From contig JAFQCK010000015.1 of assembly GCA_017416465.1 (NCBI GenBank), positions 62,001 to 126,000 on the forward strand: a stretch of DNA of 64,000 nt, given 5' to 3'. Positions 26,734-35,840 of this stretch are shown piece after piece. The notes below the pieces were generated by a model. The model was not told where the DNA came from and did not search any database. It saw only the letters and a list, made by a program, of their open reading frames with translations. Position numbers and translations under genes: made by a program. Each line of letters opens with the position of its first letter. Positions within the stretch are counted from its first letter, which is position 1. Source of the DNA: Lachnospiraceae bacterium. GTDB lineage: Bacteria; Bacillota; Clostridia; Lachnospirales; Lachnospiraceae.

Positions 26734-27987
26734 TTACAGCTTGCCGGCTATCTCTATATCGGATTTAGTAATCTCTTTATTAGAATATCTTGCTTTCCTA
26801 TATAAATTTGTAAGAATATTAATGTTTTCTTTGCTTACAGAAGGTTCTTTAGAGACAGAAGAAGAAATTTCTTTGGTTGTAAAAGTATCTTTAACGATAA
26901 TTTCATGGTTAACGGCTAATATGTTATTGATTTTCTTCGTATAAATTTTTCTGAGTTTAATATCATTAGGAGTAAAGATAGATAATCTTTTTTTCTGTAC
27001 TTTTTTCTTTACAGTATTTTTCTTATCAACGTTTTCAACTTTTTCGATAATATCATCTGTTTTTCTGTTTCGATTAAGATAATGTTTGATAAATTTATAT
27101 AAGAGATAAATTATAGTACAGAAAAGTGCGATAAAAATAATATAAACAGCTATTTCAAATATCAAATCTATAATTGGAAAATCACGTTTTTCATCAACAT
27201 AAGGTGTTGTATCAATTTCAATTTCCTGTCCTTGAGTCGGTGGAGCAGTTGTTTCAGGCTCTACTTCTACAACTCCGTCACCATTCTTTGTAAAGAAAGA
27301 AAAAATAAATTTAAAGAATTTCTGTAAAATCTTTCCTAATTTATTTACAAGATTATCTGAATAAAAAATATACGATGCAGATATTACTATTACAATAATT
27401 GCATTAAGAAAGACAACTAATGAAAAATTAGTAGAGAATGTATTCAGTATTTCGTTCTTGTTATTCGTTGTATTAAGCGACATGGAACGAAATTTATCTA
27501 AATACTCTCTGATATAAAATAAGATGAAATAAGCTATTCCTGAAAGGTAAGCATACATGGTAAGACTTTCTGAAAAATAAAATGAACTATGTATGTATAC
27601 TAAAAGAAAAGCAATTATCAATCCTAAAGGTGTCTGAATGAGAGCGTTTTTTTCTTCGTTAAATTCTGTTTTCCAATAGGTAATCCCCATCAAGAGATAA
27701 GAAAATGCAATTGTGGCAAGTATACCTCTTGCAAAAATATTTATCGGTAAAATAAATGGAAAACATATCATTAATAAATGTATGAAAACAAATATAATTA
27801 AGTTAGTGATGTGCTTTCTTGATAAATAATTACATATTACAATAAAAGAAGCAGTTAAGATGCCGGCCAACCAAGTAGCTCTTGAATCTACAAAAACTTC
27901 ATTCAGATATGCAAAAATAAGAAAAGTCAGTAATATGCACATAATTAAATATATGGAAATACGAATTTTTTCAAATATATTTTTCAT
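26734..27987 (-). CDS. multi-pass membrane protein with DUF4129-like C-terminus
   Basis: A 417-residue protein with about seven N-terminal membrane segments (to roughly residue 210), a Thr/Pro-rich external linker (about 240-270), one more membrane segment (about 277-305) and a basic cytoplasmic tail. The tail ends in LTNLYRKARYSNKEITKSDIE, the pattern of DUF4129 as found at the end of TgpA-type transglutaminases. It is the last gene of a moxR-DUF58 operon, where a TgpA-like transglutaminase normally sits. The transglutaminase core that would lie in the external loop is missing. It is probably the membrane partner of the MoxR/DUF58 pair. Confidence 0.75.
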   Translation of the reverse strand: MKNIFEKIRISIYLIMCILLTFLIFAYLNEVFVDSRATWLAGILTASFIVICNYLSRKHITNLIIFVFIHLLMICFPFILPINIFARGILATIAFSYLLMGITYWKTEFNEEKNALIQTPLGLIIAFLLVYIHSSFYFSESLTMYAYLSGIAYFILFYIREYLDKFRSMSLNTTNNKNEILNTFSTNFSLVVFLNAIIVIVISASYIFYSDNLVNKLGKILQKFFKFIFSFFTKNGDGVVEVEPETTAPPTQGQEIEIDTTPYVDEKRDFPIIDLIFEIAVYIIFIALFCTIIYLLYKFIKHYLNRNRKTDDIIEKVENVDKKNTVKKKVQKKRLSIFTPNDIKLRKIYTKKINNILAVNHEIIVKDTFTTKEISSSVSKEPSVSKENINILTNLYRKARYSNKEITKSDIEIAGKL

Positions 27988-28026
27988 AGGAATCCTCTCT
28001 TAATATTGTAAATTAATTAAAAACAT

Positions 28027-29139
28027 TTATAGTTCAATATCCCACTTTATCATGTTAGAGATATTTTCAGTAACCTCTACATTTTTAAGTTCCGGCACAA
28101 TGAAAAAGCAGTCAGCACTAATATCCTGTAATTCTTCGTAAGGAGTAATAATTTCAGGTTTTCTATTGTTTGAAATTATGATATAGTATGTATTCTCTTT
28201 TGCATTTTTAAGTTCATTTGTCATAATTGAAGCAAAATCAAATAAATCTGCATAAGGATCAAGCCTTGCGAGGTCTTTATCAAGGACTAACATATGGTTA
28301 GAGCCGCTACCACTATGACGATGAATTTGTTCGTTTGTATAAATATCTCTACCATTTGTTGTTAATCCGACGGGTATTCCTGCATTTACAAAACGTTCTG
28401 CAAGAGAACTTGCAATGCTGATTATTTTCTCGATAAGTTTTTCGTTTTTAGAATAAAGCTGAGTATCGATGTTTAATAAAATTATAATGTTTTGTGAAGA
28501 GGTCATAAAAAAGTTATTTACCATTAATTCATTATTTTTGGCTGATGCTTTCCAGTTAATGCTTTTCATATTATCGAAAGGCTGGTAGTTTCTAATACCA
28601 CGAAATTCAAACGGATCTTCCACTAAAGTTTTATTTGTTACATAAGAACCCGTAATGGTTTTAAATGGAATATCAAATAGCCCGGTATCTATTTTTTTAG
28701 GATAAACATGAATGACGGCATTGTTTTTTCTTTTGTCAGTAAGAATTAATTGTAAAAACAAATCACTAGAAGTGATAGTTATGTCATTCATGTAAAAACA
28801 ACCTCTTTTGGTACATTTAAACTTTAATTTTCTGGTAACTGACTGATGACCTAAAACCGTAAAAACATCATCACGATAATAATAGTCAGTAACAGAAGAA
28901 TTATCTTCGTTTTCGAAAATAAAAGTTTTTGGTGTATCAAATTTAACATGAAAAACAGGAAGTGGTAATGACTTGTTGTTGGTAATTACTTCTACGAGTT
29001 CATTTTCTTCGCCTACGACGAGGTCAACATTTTTATAACTAATTTTAACATCTAAGTTATCATTCCAATGTTTTGAATAAAGTTGTCTTTGCAGCCACAT
29101 AAGTAGTAGCACACATATAAAAGCGACTAATAAAATCAT
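28027..29139 (-). CDS. DUF58 domain protein
   Basis: A 370-residue protein with one N-terminal hydrophobic segment (residues 1-15) and the DUF58 hallmark DPFEFRGIRNYQPFDNMKSINWKASAKNNELMV at about residues 177-209 (quoted here only as its key stretch FRGIRNYQPFD plus INWKASA). The C-terminal half resembles a von Willebrand A fold (IIILLNIDT). DUF58 proteins accompany MoxR ATPases and are thought to be substrates or partners in envelope-related assembly. ACGGAGG precedes the ATG. It lies 18 bases after moxR and 39 bases before the membrane protein gene. Confidence 0.9.
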   Translation of the reverse strand: MILLVAFICVLLLMWLQRQLYSKHWNDNLDVKISYKNVDLVVGEENELVEVITNNKSLPLPVFHVKFDTPKTFIFENEDNSSVTDYYYRDDVFTVLGHQSVTRKLKFKCTKRGCFYMNDITITSSDLFLQLILTDKRKNNAVIHVYPKKIDTGLFDIPFKTITGSYVTNKTLVEDPFEFRGIRNYQPFDNMKSINWKASAKNNELMVNNFFMTSSQNIIILLNIDTQLYSKNEKLIEKIISIASSLAERFVNAGIPVGLTTNGRDIYTNEQIHRHSGSGSNHMLVLDKDLARLDPYADLFDFASIMTNELKNAKENTYYIIISNNRKPEIITPYEELQDISADCFFIVPELKNVEVTENISNMIKWDIEL

Positions 29140-29157
29140 TAGTAATCCTCCGTAGGT

Positions 29158-30111
29158 TTATGATTTAAACACTTCTGTAGGTACAGGTATCTTAGCTACA
29201 ATTGATTCAATAATTGCAGATTTATTAGAGTTCTTCGCTAAATTAGAATAAGAAACAATTCTGTGAGAAAGAACCGGAACTGCTAAAGCTTTTACGTCCT
29301 CAGGGATAACGTAATCTCTGCCGTTTATTGCGGCATATATCTGAGATGTTTTTAAAAGTGCTAAAGTTCCACGAGGACTTACTCCGGCAGAAATGGATGA
29401 GTCTGTTCTGGTAGCTATAACAATATCTGCGATGTATTTGCGAACAGCTTCATGAACAAATACCTGCTTTGCAACCTCACCCATAATATATATATCATCT
29501 TTACTGCAGACAGGAGAAATCTCATTAATAGGATTATCAACAATAAACCTGTCCATAATAAGGAGTTCTTCATCAAAGGTTGGAAATCCCATTGATAACT
29601 GCATCATAAATCTGTCAAGCTGTGCTTCCGGAAGAGTAAAAGTTCCTGCTGTTTCAATAGGATTCTGTGTTGCTATTACTAAAAACGGACGATCAAGAAG
29701 CCTTGTTGTTCCATCAACTGTAACCTGTTTTTCTTCCATACATTCTAACAGACTTGATTGAGTTCTTGGAGTTGCACGGTTAATCTCATCTGCTAAAAGA
29801 ATGTTTGTAAATACAGGACCTTTTATAAATTCAAAAGAATGGGTATCCTGATTATAGATATTTAATCCTGTTATATCAGAAGGGAGTAAATCAGGTGTGA
29901 ACTGTATTCTTGAAAAATCACCATCAATAGATTTTGCGAGTGATTTAGCAAGAAGTGTTTTTCCTGTACCCGGAGTGTCTTCGAGAAGAACGTGACCTCC
30001 TGCAATAATTGAAGTAATAATAAAATCAATAGTTTCTGATTTACCAATAATTACTTTGCTGATATTATTCTTTATTTCTGCACTGATTTTTGCAATTTCT
30101 TTAATTTCCAT
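29158..30111 (-). CDS. MoxR-family AAA+ ATPase
   Basis: About 317 residues. Walker A is in LLEDTPGTGKTLLAK, Walker B in LLADEINRATPRTQSSLLE, sensor 1 in VIATQNPIE and the arginine finger region in LPEAQLDRFMM. The C-terminal lid has SPRGTLALLK, typical of MoxR/RavA-type proteins, which act as chaperone-like ATPases for VWA-domain partners. The ORF extends to 30150, but AAAGGAAC lies just upstream of ATG 30111 (MEIKEIAKI), which is the preferred start. It is the first gene of a three-gene operon with a promoter at 30142-30171. Confidence 0.93.
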   Translation of the reverse strand: MEIKEIAKISAEIKNNISKVIIGKSETIDFIITSIIAGGHVLLEDTPGTGKTLLAKSLAKSIDGDFSRIQFTPDLLPSDITGLNIYNQDTHSFEFIKGPVFTNILLADEINRATPRTQSSLLECMEEKQVTVDGTTRLLDRPFLVIATQNPIETAGTFTLPEAQLDRFMMQLSMGFPTFDEELLIMDRFIVDNPINEISPVCSKDDIYIMGEVAKQVFVHEAVRKYIADIVIATRTDSSISAGVSPRGTLALLKTSQIYAAINGRDYVIPEDVKALAVPVLSHRIVSYSNLAKNSNKSAIIESIVAKIPVPTEVFKS

Positions 30112-30141
30112 AGTAGTAGTTCCTTTCGTATGTTTGATAAA

Positions 30142-30171
30142 ATTATACAATATTTGAAAGCTAAATTACAA
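30142..30171 (-). promoter_or_regulatory. promoter of the moxR operon
   Basis: On the minus strand TTGTAA (30171-30166) and a perfect TATAAT (30147-30142) are separated by 18 bases, about 30 bases before ATG 30111. It is divergent from the promoter at 30218. Confidence 0.6.
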
Positions 30172-30217
30172 CAAAAATAAGGAAATAAAGTTAACTTAGA
30201 GTTTAATTTTTTTTTAC

Positions 30218-30246
30218 TTGTTATATAAACTGAATTACGATACAAT
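30218..30246 (+). promoter_or_regulatory. promoter of the 30285 membrane-protein gene
   Basis: TTGTTA (30218-30223) and TACAAT (30241-30246) with 17-base spacing, about 38 bases before ATG 30285. Confidence 0.5.
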
Positions 30247-30284
30247 AAAAGTTAAGTATATAAAATTTGAAAGGATTTATTAAA

Positions 30285-30767
30285 ATGAATTTATTTTCTG
30301 ATTATAACAGTCTTAGCGAAAAGGAGAAAAAATTATATGCACAGGCTGTGAAATTTTTATATATAACAATAGCAATAGCAATTTTGCTATTTTATGTTAT
30401 GCCGTTTGGTTTGGGATTTGGAGGGAAATTTGGATATGCTGTTTTAGAACTTTCGTATATCAGTGTGTATCCGGTATTTGTATTTGGTGCCGGCTTTTTT
30501 TACTGCAAAAAGTTTGGGTTTCATATAATTGTGCCTGTAGGGCTTGCAATTTTTTATTTACCGACAACATTCATCTTTTTTGGAGATTATAGAGGTTTGC
30601 CGTTTGTATTTGCCTTTATAGTGTTTGGGCTTTTTGGTGAACTTACAGCATATTTGTTTAATAGAAGAAAGAATAGTAAAAGACAACCATTTGGTCTTAA
30701 TCGCTTAGTAAAAAATGCAGAAGCGATGGAGAAAAAATCATCAAAAACAAACAAAAATAAGAAATAA
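30285..30767 (+). CDS. small integral membrane protein
   Basis: About 160 residues with four predicted membrane segments (roughly residues 22-42, 54-73, 82-100 and 104-124) between a charged N-terminus (SDYNSLSEKEKKLY) and a basic Lys/Asn-rich tail. No family recognised. The ORF can start at TTG 30267, but AAAGGA lies just after it, about 10 bases before ATG 30285, which is therefore preferred. The following genes are co-directional with short gaps, so it may lead the operon that includes the pyrophosphatase. Confidence 0.65.
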   Translation: MNLFSDYNSLSEKEKKLYAQAVKFLYITIAIAILLFYVMPFGLGFGGKFGYAVLELSYISVYPVFVFGAGFFYCKKFGFHIIVPVGLAIFYLPTTFIFFGDYRGLPFVFAFIVFGLFGELTAYLFNRRKNSKRQPFGLNRLVKNAEAMEKKSSKTNKNKK

Positions 30768-30797
30768 CTTAAAACAGAGAGGTTTAATAGATTAGAA

Positions 30798-31004
30798 ATG
30801 AAGAAAAATTCAAAATTTAAAAACTGGTTATTATTTAATAAAGGACCAATAATTATGGTTGGAATAACTGTAGCATATACATTAATTATGGTGGGAATTA
30901 TTTATGGACTGGGTGGAGATTTGTTTTCGTGTGCATCCGGTTCATTATCTGATACAACAAAAGAAACTATTGAGATAGAGACATCTATAAACAGACCTGA
31001 ATAA
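30798..31004 (+). CDS. small single-pass membrane protein
   Basis: A 68-residue protein with a basic N-terminus, one membrane segment (about residues 18-38) and an acidic, Thr-rich C-terminal tail. It has no lipobox at a plausible position. A purine-rich stretch precedes the ATG but no strong ribosome site is seen, so translation is likely but unproven. Its place between another small membrane protein and the pyrophosphatase gene, with short gaps, supports it being real. Confidence 0.55.
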   Translation: MKKNSKFKNWLLFNKGPIIMVGITVAYTLIMVGIIYGLGGDLFSCASGSLSDTTKETIEIETSINRPE

Positions 31005-31016
31005 AAGGAGTAAGCT

Positions 31017-32669
31017 ATGGCAATGCGAAATAATAAAATATATGTAATAGGCCATAAGAATCCTGATACTGATTCGATATGTTCAGCTATTGCATATGCA
31101 TATTATAAAAATCAGATTGACGATAATGATTATGTGGCAAAAAGAGCAGGACAGATTAATGAAGAAACTGAATTTGTTCTGAATTATTTTAAAAAGAAAG
31201 TTCCGGGATATATTAATGATATAGGAACTCGAGTTAAAGATATTGAGATTAGGGAAACGGAAGGCGTAAGTAGAGAGATTTCATTAAAAAGAGCATGGAA
31301 TCTTATGAAGGAGTTGGAAGTCGTTACACTTCCAATAACAAAGAATGGAAGACTTGAAGGAGTTATTACAACCGAAGATATAGCGGAAGCTTATATGGAT
31401 GTTCGAGACAGTAAGATACTTTCTACAGCACATACTAATTATAAGAATATTGTTGATACTCTGGACGGAGCAATGATTTGTGGAAATATTGATGCATATT
31501 ACACAAAAGGTAAAGTATTGATTGCAGCAGCTAATCCTGATTTGATGGAGAATTATATAGAAGAAGGAGATTTAGTTATTCTTGGAAACAGATATGAATC
31601 ACAACTTTGTGCTATACAGATGAATGCAGGCTGTATAGTTGTGTGTGACGGTGCAAAGGTTTCAATGACTATCGAAAAGATGGCACAGGAGCATGAATGT
31701 ACAATAATAAGTTCTCCGCACGATACTTATACGGTTGCACGTCTTATTAATCAAAGTATGCCGATAAGTTATTTCATGAGTAGAGAGAATATTATTTCAT
31801 TTAAAACAGATGCATTCACAGATGATATAAAAAGTATAATGGCAAAATATCGATATAGAGATTTTCCGGTTGAGGATAAAAAAGGTCGCTATATTGGTAT
31901 GATTTCAAGAAGAAATCTTTTAAATGCGGATAAAAATAAAGTTATTTTGGTAGACCATAATGAAAAAGGTCAGGCTGTAGACGGCCTTGAGAATGCACAG
32001 TTGCTTGAGATAATTGACCATCACAGACTCGGAGCACTAGAGACGATGTCACCGGTTTATTTTAGAAATCAGCCACTTGGTTGTACAGCAACTATTATTT
32101 ATCAGTTTTTTATGGAATCTAATGTTGATATTCCTAAGGATATTGCCGGATTATTGTGCGCGGCAATTTTATCTGATACTCTGATGTTTCGTTCGCCAAC
32201 ATGTACAATGGTTGATAAAATGGCGGCAGAAAGATTATCTGAAATTGCAGAGATAAATATTAAGGAATTTGGATTACAAATGTTTAGAGCAGGAAGTAAT
32301 CTTAAGAATAAGTCGCCTGAGGAGATATTTTATCATGATTATAAGAAATTTGTTCTTGGTGATATCAATTTAGGTGTTGGACAGATTACATCATTAGATG
32401 AAGACGAGCTTGTTAATATAAAAGAAAAATTAGTTACATATTTAGGTAAAGCATATAAAGAGCATGGAATGAATATAATTTGTTTTATGCTTACAAACAT
32501 TATTACAGAGAGTACGGAAGTTATTTTTGTGGGAAATGATGCTAAAGAATTAATAGAGGATGCATTTAATGTAACCAGTGAAAATAATTGTGCGGTACTT
32601 AAGGGTGTGGTTTCGCGAAAGAAACAATTTATTCCTGCAATTTTTGAAAGTATTAATGGAGGTAGATAA
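31017..32669 (+). CDS. ppaC: putative manganese-dependent inorganic pyrophosphatase with CBS and DRTGG-type insert
   Basis: A 550-residue family II pyrophosphatase. The DHH-type metal motifs are HKNPDTDSICSA at the N-terminus and DHHRLGALE in the middle, with a C-terminal DHHA2-like domain. Between them lies an insert of about 240 residues with two CBS halves (VVTLPITKNGRLEGVITTEDI and YRDFPVEDKKGRYIGMIS, each quoted as its core) and a DRTGG-like section. In this class, adenine nucleotides bind the CBS domains and control PPi hydrolysis. AAAAGGAG lies before ATG 31017. The stop TAA overlaps the ATG of the next gene by one base. Confidence 0.9.
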   Translation: MAMRNNKIYVIGHKNPDTDSICSAIAYAYYKNQIDDNDYVAKRAGQINEETEFVLNYFKKKVPGYINDIGTRVKDIEIRETEGVSREISLKRAWNLMKELEVVTLPITKNGRLEGVITTEDIAEAYMDVRDSKILSTAHTNYKNIVDTLDGAMICGNIDAYYTKGKVLIAAANPDLMENYIEEGDLVILGNRYESQLCAIQMNAGCIVVCDGAKVSMTIEKMAQEHECTIISSPHDTYTVARLINQSMPISYFMSRENIISFKTDAFTDDIKSIMAKYRYRDFPVEDKKGRYIGMISRRNLLNADKNKVILVDHNEKGQAVDGLENAQLLEIIDHHRLGALETMSPVYFRNQPLGCTATIIYQFFMESNVDIPKDIAGLLCAAILSDTLMFRSPTCTMVDKMAAERLSEIAEINIKEFGLQMFRAGSNLKNKSPEEIFYHDYKKFVLGDINLGVGQITSLDEDELVNIKEKLVTYLGKAYKEHGMNIICFMLTNIITESTEVIFVGNDAKELIEDAFNVTSENNCAVLKGVVSRKKQFIPAIFESINGGR

Positions 32670-33265
32670 TGGCAAGACAATATTGGAAACCGGGAAATAT
32701 GCTATATCCATTACCGGTAGCAATGGTTAGCTGTGCAGATAAAGACGGAAATTCAAATATAATCACAGTTGCGTGGGCTGGAACTATCTGTACAAATCCT
32801 GCGATGTTATCTATATCCGTAAGACCTGAAAGATATTCTTATAATGTGATAAAAGAAACAAAAGAATTTGTTGTGAACCTTGTTACAAAGGATTTGGTTT
32901 ATGCAGCAGATTTTTGTGGAGTGAAGTCCGGAAGAGATGTAGATAAATTTGAATTTTTAAAATTACATCAGTCAAATTCGGTTAATGTGAAGGCTCCGGG
33001 AATAGAGGAAAGTCCTGTGAATATTGAATGTAAAGTAAGAAAAATAGATGAACTCGGAAGCCATCATATGTTTATAGCTGATGTTGTGTCAGTGAATATA
33101 GATGACAAGTATATGGATAAAACAGGAAAGTTCAATTTAAATAAATCGGATTTGGCAGTATATTCGCATGGTGAGTATTTTGCGTTAGGTGAAAAACAGG
33201 GAAGCTTTGGATATTCAATATCAAAGAAGAAGGTATCAGGTAAATCGAAAAAAAGAAAGAGTTAG
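32669..33265 (+). CDS. flavin reductase-like FMN-binding protein
   Basis: A 198-residue split-barrel flavoprotein of the flavin reductase-like (DIM6/NTAB) group: PLPVAMVSCADKDG, NIITVAWAGTICTNPAMLSISVRP (core only) and FVVNLVTKDL are typical. Members bind FMN and may reduce it for partner enzymes; the physiological substrate is unknown. The start ATG overlaps the preceding TAA (TAATG), and GGAGG lies just upstream inside the pyrophosphatase gene, so translation is coupled. The C-terminus is a basic tail (KKKVSGKSKKRKS). Confidence 0.88.
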   Translation: MARQYWKPGNMLYPLPVAMVSCADKDGNSNIITVAWAGTICTNPAMLSISVRPERYSYNVIKETKEFVVNLVTKDLVYAADFCGVKSGRDVDKFEFLKLHQSNSVNVKAPGIEESPVNIECKVRKIDELGSHHMFIADVVSVNIDDKYMDKTGKFNLNKSDLAVYSHGEYFALGEKQGSFGYSISKKKVSGKSKKRKS

Positions 33266-33300
33266 TGCTTTGACTCTATAAGGAAGGGTGTGTCGAAACT

Positions 33301-35226
33301 ATGAAAATAAGTGCATTAACTATTGATAATTTTAAATCGGTAAGGCATTTGGAAATTGAGGAAATTGATAATGCTTGTATTTTGGTGGGTAAAAACAGTA
33401 CAGGTAAAACAGTGGTGCTGGATGCAATCAGGGCAGTTGCAGGCTTGTATCAGATAAAACCAGAGAATTTCGTTGAAAGCGGTAAAAATATTGAAATCGG
33501 AATTACGTTAGATATTGATGAAAATGATTTACATATGTTAAAAGAGCAGGGGATAATTTCAAAATACAGAAAATATGAAGTGTGGTATAAGGATTTTTGT
33601 AATAAACTGCCAACATATTCAAATGGAAAACTCAAGTTTACTTATATCGTAAATAAAGAAAAAGGTGGTCGATATTCTGATGGTGTTAAGAAAAATAATC
33701 CGTACATAAAAGATGTTTTTCCGAAAATTTATTTTATTGATAATCAGAGAAATATAGGAGAATATCAAAAAGACCTTATAAGACAGCAAGGAAATAAGGA
33801 TTTATTAACACTTGCGGAAGACAGATGTATGTTTGACAGAGGAAGAATATGTAATCAGTGTTTTGAATGTATTGGCAAGATACGTTACAAATCAGTTGAT
33901 GAGCTTACAGCATATGAAACTGCGAAGATGTTGGAATATAAATTATTTAACAATAATTTGGATAAATTTGCGAGTCAGGTTAACAAATATTTCTCGAAGA
34001 ATGGGGCAAACTCTCAATATGTAAAATTCATAGCAAAGTGTGATTACGATAAAATATTTGAAATTAAAACAATGCTTGGAAATAAAGACAGAGGAACGGC
34101 AAGCGATATAAGTGCGATGAGTGGCGGTATGAAAAGTATATATCTATTATCTCTTATTGAGGCTTATGTTGCAGAACAAAGCACAATGCCATGCATAATT
34201 ATGATAGAGGATCCTGAGATATATCTTCATCCCCAGTTGCAAAAATCTGCTAGTGAGATTTTGTATCGATTATCGAAAAAAAATCAGGTTATGTTTGCTA
34301 CGCACTCTCCTAATATGATATTTAATTTTTCAAGCAGACAGATAAAACAGGTGGTTTTAGATGAGGAATTTTACACAACAGTAAATGAAAATACAGATAT
34401 AGATGTAATCTTGGATGATTTAGGATATACTGCAAATGACTTGATGAATGTTAGCTTTGTATTTATTGTAGAAGGTAAACAGGATAGCAGCAGATTGCCT
34501 CTTCTTCTTGAAAAGTATTATTCAGAGATATATGATGAAGACGGAATGTTGCAGAGAATTTCAATTATAACTACTAACAGTTGTACTAATATTAAGACAT
34601 ATGCTAATCTTAAATATATTAATAAACTATATTTGAAAGACCAGTTCTTGATGATAAGAGATAGCGATGGAAAAAATCCTAAATATCTTGTGAAGCAGCT
34701 CTGCGGTTATTATGCACAGCGACAAAAGGAAGAAACAGAAAAGCTTCCAAGAGTAACACCTAAGAATGTATTGGTATTAAAATATTATTCGTTTGAGAAT
34801 TATTTTTTAGATCCAAAAGTAATGGCGAAAATTGGTGTTATAAAAAACGAAGAAGAATTTTATAATATTTTATGGCAAAAATATAGGGACTATCTTTATA
34901 AGCTTCCGAGTATGAAGAGAATGTGCAGAACATTGAATATAAGAATTAATAATAAGCAGGATATAAAGAATAATATGGAAAATATTCGTATTTATGTAAG
35001 AGGACATAATTTATATGATATTTTCTATGGTCGTTACAGGAATGATGCTGAAACGGAGATATTAAAGCGATATATTGATATTGCTCCAAGAGAAAATTTT
35101 GCTAATATCCTTGATGCGATTGACAGATTTGTATATTTTGAAAATCGTAAAAAAACTGATGATGACATAAGATACGAAGAAAGATACGAAGAAAGCTACG
35201 ATGAAGGAATGACAGATGAAGAATAA
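33301..35226 (+). CDS. OLD-family ATP-dependent nuclease (ABC ATPase plus TOPRIM)
   Basis: A 641-residue protein. The ABC-type ATPase has Walker A GKNSTGKT (about residues 30-37), signature SAMSGGMKS and Walker B IIMIEDPEIYLHP. A C-terminal TOPRIM domain begins with FIVEGKQDSSRL and continues to the acidic MIRDSDGKNP. These are the parts of Overcoming-Lysogenization-Defect nucleases, some of which act in phage defence. An unusual four-cysteine cluster (C176, C184, C187, C190) interrupts the ATPase and could bind zinc or iron-sulfur. No UvrD-like helicase (as in Gabija) is adjacent. The stop lies 11 bases inside the next gene. Confidence 0.85.
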   Translation: MKISALTIDNFKSVRHLEIEEIDNACILVGKNSTGKTVVLDAIRAVAGLYQIKPENFVESGKNIEIGITLDIDENDLHMLKEQGIISKYRKYEVWYKDFCNKLPTYSNGKLKFTYIVNKEKGGRYSDGVKKNNPYIKDVFPKIYFIDNQRNIGEYQKDLIRQQGNKDLLTLAEDRCMFDRGRICNQCFECIGKIRYKSVDELTAYETAKMLEYKLFNNNLDKFASQVNKYFSKNGANSQYVKFIAKCDYDKIFEIKTMLGNKDRGTASDISAMSGGMKSIYLLSLIEAYVAEQSTMPCIIMIEDPEIYLHPQLQKSASEILYRLSKKNQVMFATHSPNMIFNFSSRQIKQVVLDEEFYTTVNENTDIDVILDDLGYTANDLMNVSFVFIVEGKQDSSRLPLLLEKYYSEIYDEDGMLQRISIITTNSCTNIKTYANLKYINKLYLKDQFLMIRDSDGKNPKYLVKQLCGYYAQRQKEETEKLPRVTPKNVLVLKYYSFENYFLDPKVMAKIGVIKNEEEFYNILWQKYRDYLYKLPSMKRMCRTLNIRINNKQDIKNNMENIRIYVRGHNLYDIFYGRYRNDAETEILKRYIDIAPRENFANILDAIDRFVYFENRKKTDDDIRYEERYEESYDEGMTDEE

Positions 35227-35710
35227 TATAGTATTAATCGGTATGCCCGGAGTTGGAAAAAGTACAGTAGGAGTTGTACTTGCGAAGATTCTTGGATATC
35301 AGTTTATAGATGCTGATATAGTTATTCAGCAGGAAACTAAAAAGCTATTAAAAGATATAATTAGTGAAGAAGGGGTTGAAGGTTTTATTGAGATAGAGAA
35401 TAGAATAAATGCATCCATCAATGTGGCGAACGCTGTAATTGCTACAGGTGGAAGTGCTGTATATGGTAAGGAAGCGATGGAACACTATAAAGAGATAGGG
35501 ACTATTGTATATCTTAGATTAGGATATGAGGAGATAAATAAAAGACTTAGTGATATTAAGAATCGTGGAGTGGTGTTAAAAAAAGGTCAGAATCTTTTTG
35601 ATATTTATGAAGAAAGATGTGTTTTATATGAAAAATACGCAGATATAATAATTGATGAAGCCGGATTAGATGTAGAAGAGACGATAGAAAGAATAGTTTC
35701 TTCCATATAG
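35216..35710 (+). CDS. divergent shikimate kinase-like P-loop protein
   Basis: A 164-residue protein. It has the P-loop GMPGVGKST, acidic D32 and D34 in FIDAD, ATGGS at residues 77-80, and an arginine (R134) in the YEERCVLYEKYAD segment that corresponds to the lid/substrate region of shikimate kinase. Several consensus positions differ: FR reads FI (57-58), GGG reads GGS, and the RPLL stretch reads RGVV. Shikimate binding is therefore uncertain. It overlaps the OLD nuclease gene by 11 bases and no other aro gene is nearby. It is either aroK with drift or a different small-molecule kinase. Confidence 0.72.
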   Translation: MKNNIVLIGMPGVGKSTVGVVLAKILGYQFIDADIVIQQETKKLLKDIISEEGVEGFIEIENRINASINVANAVIATGGSAVYGKEAMEHYKEIGTIVYLRLGYEEINKRLSDIKNRGVVLKKGQNLFDIYEERCVLYEKYADIIIDEAGLDVEETIERIVSSI

Positions 35711-35762
35711 GATAAGTAAAAATGGAAAATTGTTACAAAAATAATAATATTTAAAAAAATAA

Positions 35763-35790
35763 TTTACAAATATAATCTTTGTGCTATAAT
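35763..35790 (+). promoter_or_regulatory. murA promoter
   Basis: TTTACA (35763-35768) and a perfect TATAAT (35785-35790) with 16-base spacing, 50 bases before the murA start. Confidence 0.6.
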
Positions 35791-35840
35791 CTGTTTAATT
35801 GACTAAAAAACCAAGTTGAATTTAAGGAGCATGTATATAG

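Noticed and set aside
26690-26944. 84-residue plus-strand ORF antisense to the DUF4129-like gene
   Set aside because: It begins inside the bidirectional terminator hairpin, lies opposite a well-supported gene and has no ribosome site.
33301-35226. Gabija (GajA/GajB) defence system
   Set aside because: The OLD-type protein is present but no UvrD-like helicase gene follows; the next gene is a small kinase-like protein.
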